From Acidobacteriota bacterium (GTDB taxonomy: Bacteria > Acidobacteriota > UBA890), in NCBI GenBank assembly GCA_030609765.1, contig JAUWTE010000190.1:1-6460 (forward strand): 6,460 nucleotides of DNA. Reading direction: 5' to 3'. Position numbers and translations under genes: made by a program. The notes under the pieces are model-generated. The model saw only the letters and a program-made list of their open reading frames with translations. It was not told the DNA's origin and did no database searches. This document shows, piece after piece, positions 5,483 through 6,460 of this stretch (positions are counted from its first letter, which is position 1; every line of letters starts with the position of its first letter).

Positions 5483-5508
5483 CGGCAGCCGGGCGCTCCG
5501 CCGGTGAG

Positions 5509-6460
5509 CTACTGTTTCTTCAGCTTCTCGCGCAGCGTCTTGCGGGTGATGCCGAGTATCTTCGCGGCGCGCGTCTTGTTGCCTTCGACGCTGGCGAGCA
5601 CGTTGCTGATGTACTCGGCCTCCACGTCGGCGAGCTTGCGGTCGAGTCCGGAGCCGCTGAGGGCGGAGAAGCGCATCAGCGGCGGCAGGTCGGGGACCTC
5701 GATGACATCCTCCTCGCTCATCAGCATGAGCCGCTGGATGACGTTTCCCAGCTCCCTGACGTTTCCAGGCCAGCCGTAGTTGCTCAGAACCTCGAGCGCT
5801 TCCGGCGAGAAAGCAGGGGGCGCCTTGGCCAGCTCCTCTGCGAACTTCTCGGCGAAGTAGTTGAGAAGCAACAGGATATCGTCGTCTCTCTTCCTCAGAG
5901 GTGGAATCTCGATCGGTATGACGTTCAGGCGGTAGAAGAGATCCTCCCGGAACAGTCCTTTCTGCACCTGATCGTGAAGCACCTTGTTCGTCGCCGCGAC
6001 GATTCTCACGTCCACCTGAACGGGCTTGGAAGCACCGATCATCCAGACCTGCATGTCCTCCAGAACACGGAGCAGCTTGACCTGCATCGACAGGCTGGTC
6101 TCGCTAATCTCGTCGAGGAAGAGAGTCCCCCCCTCGGCAATCTGGAAGAAGCCGGCCCTGGTGTCGGTTGCCCCGGTGAACGATCCTTTGACGTGCCCGA
6201 AGAGCTCACTCGCCAGCAGGTCTTCAGGGATGGCGCCGCAGGCAACCGGCACGAACGCCGAGGAAGCCCTGGGGCCGCTGTAATGGATCGCCCTGGCGAC
6301 GAGCTCCTTCCCCGTGCCGCTCTCGCCCGACAGGAGGACCGTCGCCGAGGTGGACGCGGCCTTGGCTATGGCGGCAAAGATGTCCTGCATGACAGCCGAT
6401 TCGCCGATGATGCCCTTGGGAGCGCGCGGCGTCCTGTGAGACGCGGCTTGCGCGGCTCGC
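5509..6460 (-). CDS. Sigma-54-dependent transcriptional activator (NtrC family), 5' part missing
   Basis: This is an enhancer-binding activator that uses ATP hydrolysis to open sigma-54 RNA polymerase promoters. The visible 316 residues have no start: the frame stays open to the window edge, and the family-typical lead-in GIIGESAVMQDIF precedes the first ATG (6390), so that ATG is internal. Visible motifs, numbered from the window edge, are Walker A GESGTGKE (45-52), the sigma-54 contact loop as GSFTGA (92-97) instead of the usual GAFTGA, Walker B GTLFLDE (111-117), sensor I region RIVAATNK, the arginine-finger region FREDLFYRLN, sensor II WPGNVREL, and a C-terminal Fis-type helix-turn-helix ending ITRKTLREKLKKQ. 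The gene ends with TAG. The sensory domain (receiver, PAS, GAF or other) cannot be seen, so the signal is unknown. A consensus sigma-54 promoter lies in the gap just downstream, which makes the neighbouring operon its likely target (inference). Confidence 0.95.
   Translation of the reverse strand, partial: RAAQAASHRTPRAPKGIIGESAVMQDIFAAIAKAASTSATVLLSGESGTGKELVARAIHYSGPRASSAFVPVACGAIPEDLLASELFGHVKGSFTGATDTRAGFFQIAEGGTLFLDEISETSLSMQVKLLRVLEDMQVWMIGASKPVQVDVRIVAATNKVLHDQVQKGLFREDLFYRLNVIPIEIPPLRKRDDDILLLLNYFAEKFAEELAKAPPAFSPEALEVLSNYGWPGNVRELGNVIQRLMLMSEEDVIEVPDLPPLMRFSALSGSGLDRKLADVEAEYISNVLASVEGNKTRAAKILGITRKTLREKLKKQ

Larger units (their letters stand above)
5121..5508. other. 388-bp intergenic regulatory region between activator gene and operon
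   Basis: No recognisable protein is encoded here on either strand. On the minus strand it holds, in order of transcription, a GC-rich stretch with weak inverted repeats after the activator stop codon, a perfect 17-bp palindrome (5420-5436) with a related sequence 32 bp away, a consensus sigma-54 promoter (5232-5247), a predicted leader of about 100 nucleotides, and a strong ribosome binding site. No convincing IHF site and no intrinsic terminator with a T-run was found. Confidence 0.75.

Noticed and set aside
5461..5508. Intrinsic terminator after the activator gene
   Set aside because: The inverted repeats are short and no T-run follows on the minus strand.

Overview
All genes in this window read on the minus strand, so the layout runs from high to low coordinates. 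The DNA is GC-rich and the genes are tightly packed, with strong Shine-Dalgarno sequences. The content (NADH dehydrogenase-like Fe-S subunits, a sigma-54 activator, a ferredoxin-like protein) suggests an anaerobic or facultative bacterium, for example a Desulfobacterota-like lineage or an uncultivated relative. The sequence does not fix the taxon.

Region by region: (1) 6460-5509 is the 3' part of a gene for a sigma-54-dependent activator (AAA+ domain plus Fis-type helix-turn-helix); its sensory N-terminus lies outside the window. (2) 5508-5121 is a 388-bp regulatory gap. It holds a textbook sigma-54 -24/-12 promoter (TGGCACG-GAGG-TTGCT) pointing into the downstream genes and, farther upstream, a perfect 7-3-7 palindrome that is a good activator-site candidate. 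(3) 5120-90 is a compact operon: a small duplicated four-cysteine-motif protein, a NuoE/HndA-like [2Fe-2S] subunit, a NuoF/HndC-like NADH/FMN subunit with extra Fe-S domains, a HoxU/NuoG-N-terminus-like Fe-S protein, and an FMN-binding glutamate-synthase-domain protein. (4) 1-89 holds a small palindrome inside a direct repeat and no supported gene.

Working model (inference): the sigma-54 activator switches on the operon. NuoE, NuoF and the HoxU-like protein then form an NADH-oxidising module of the type found in electron-bifurcating hydrogenases and related enzymes. No hydrogenase or quinone-reducing subunit is seen. The obvious terminal partner is the glutamate-synthase-like flavoprotein, which has no glutaminase domain and lacks the usual glutamate synthase [3Fe-4S] cysteines, so its substrate is unknown.

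The main anomaly is an in-frame TAA at 1188-1190 that splits the glutamate-synthase-like gene. The reading frame and family-like sequence continue on both sides, so this is a point nonsense change, a base-call error, or a real two-polypeptide arrangement. The six normal stop codons in the window are TAG (four) or TGA (two); this internal one is the only TAA.
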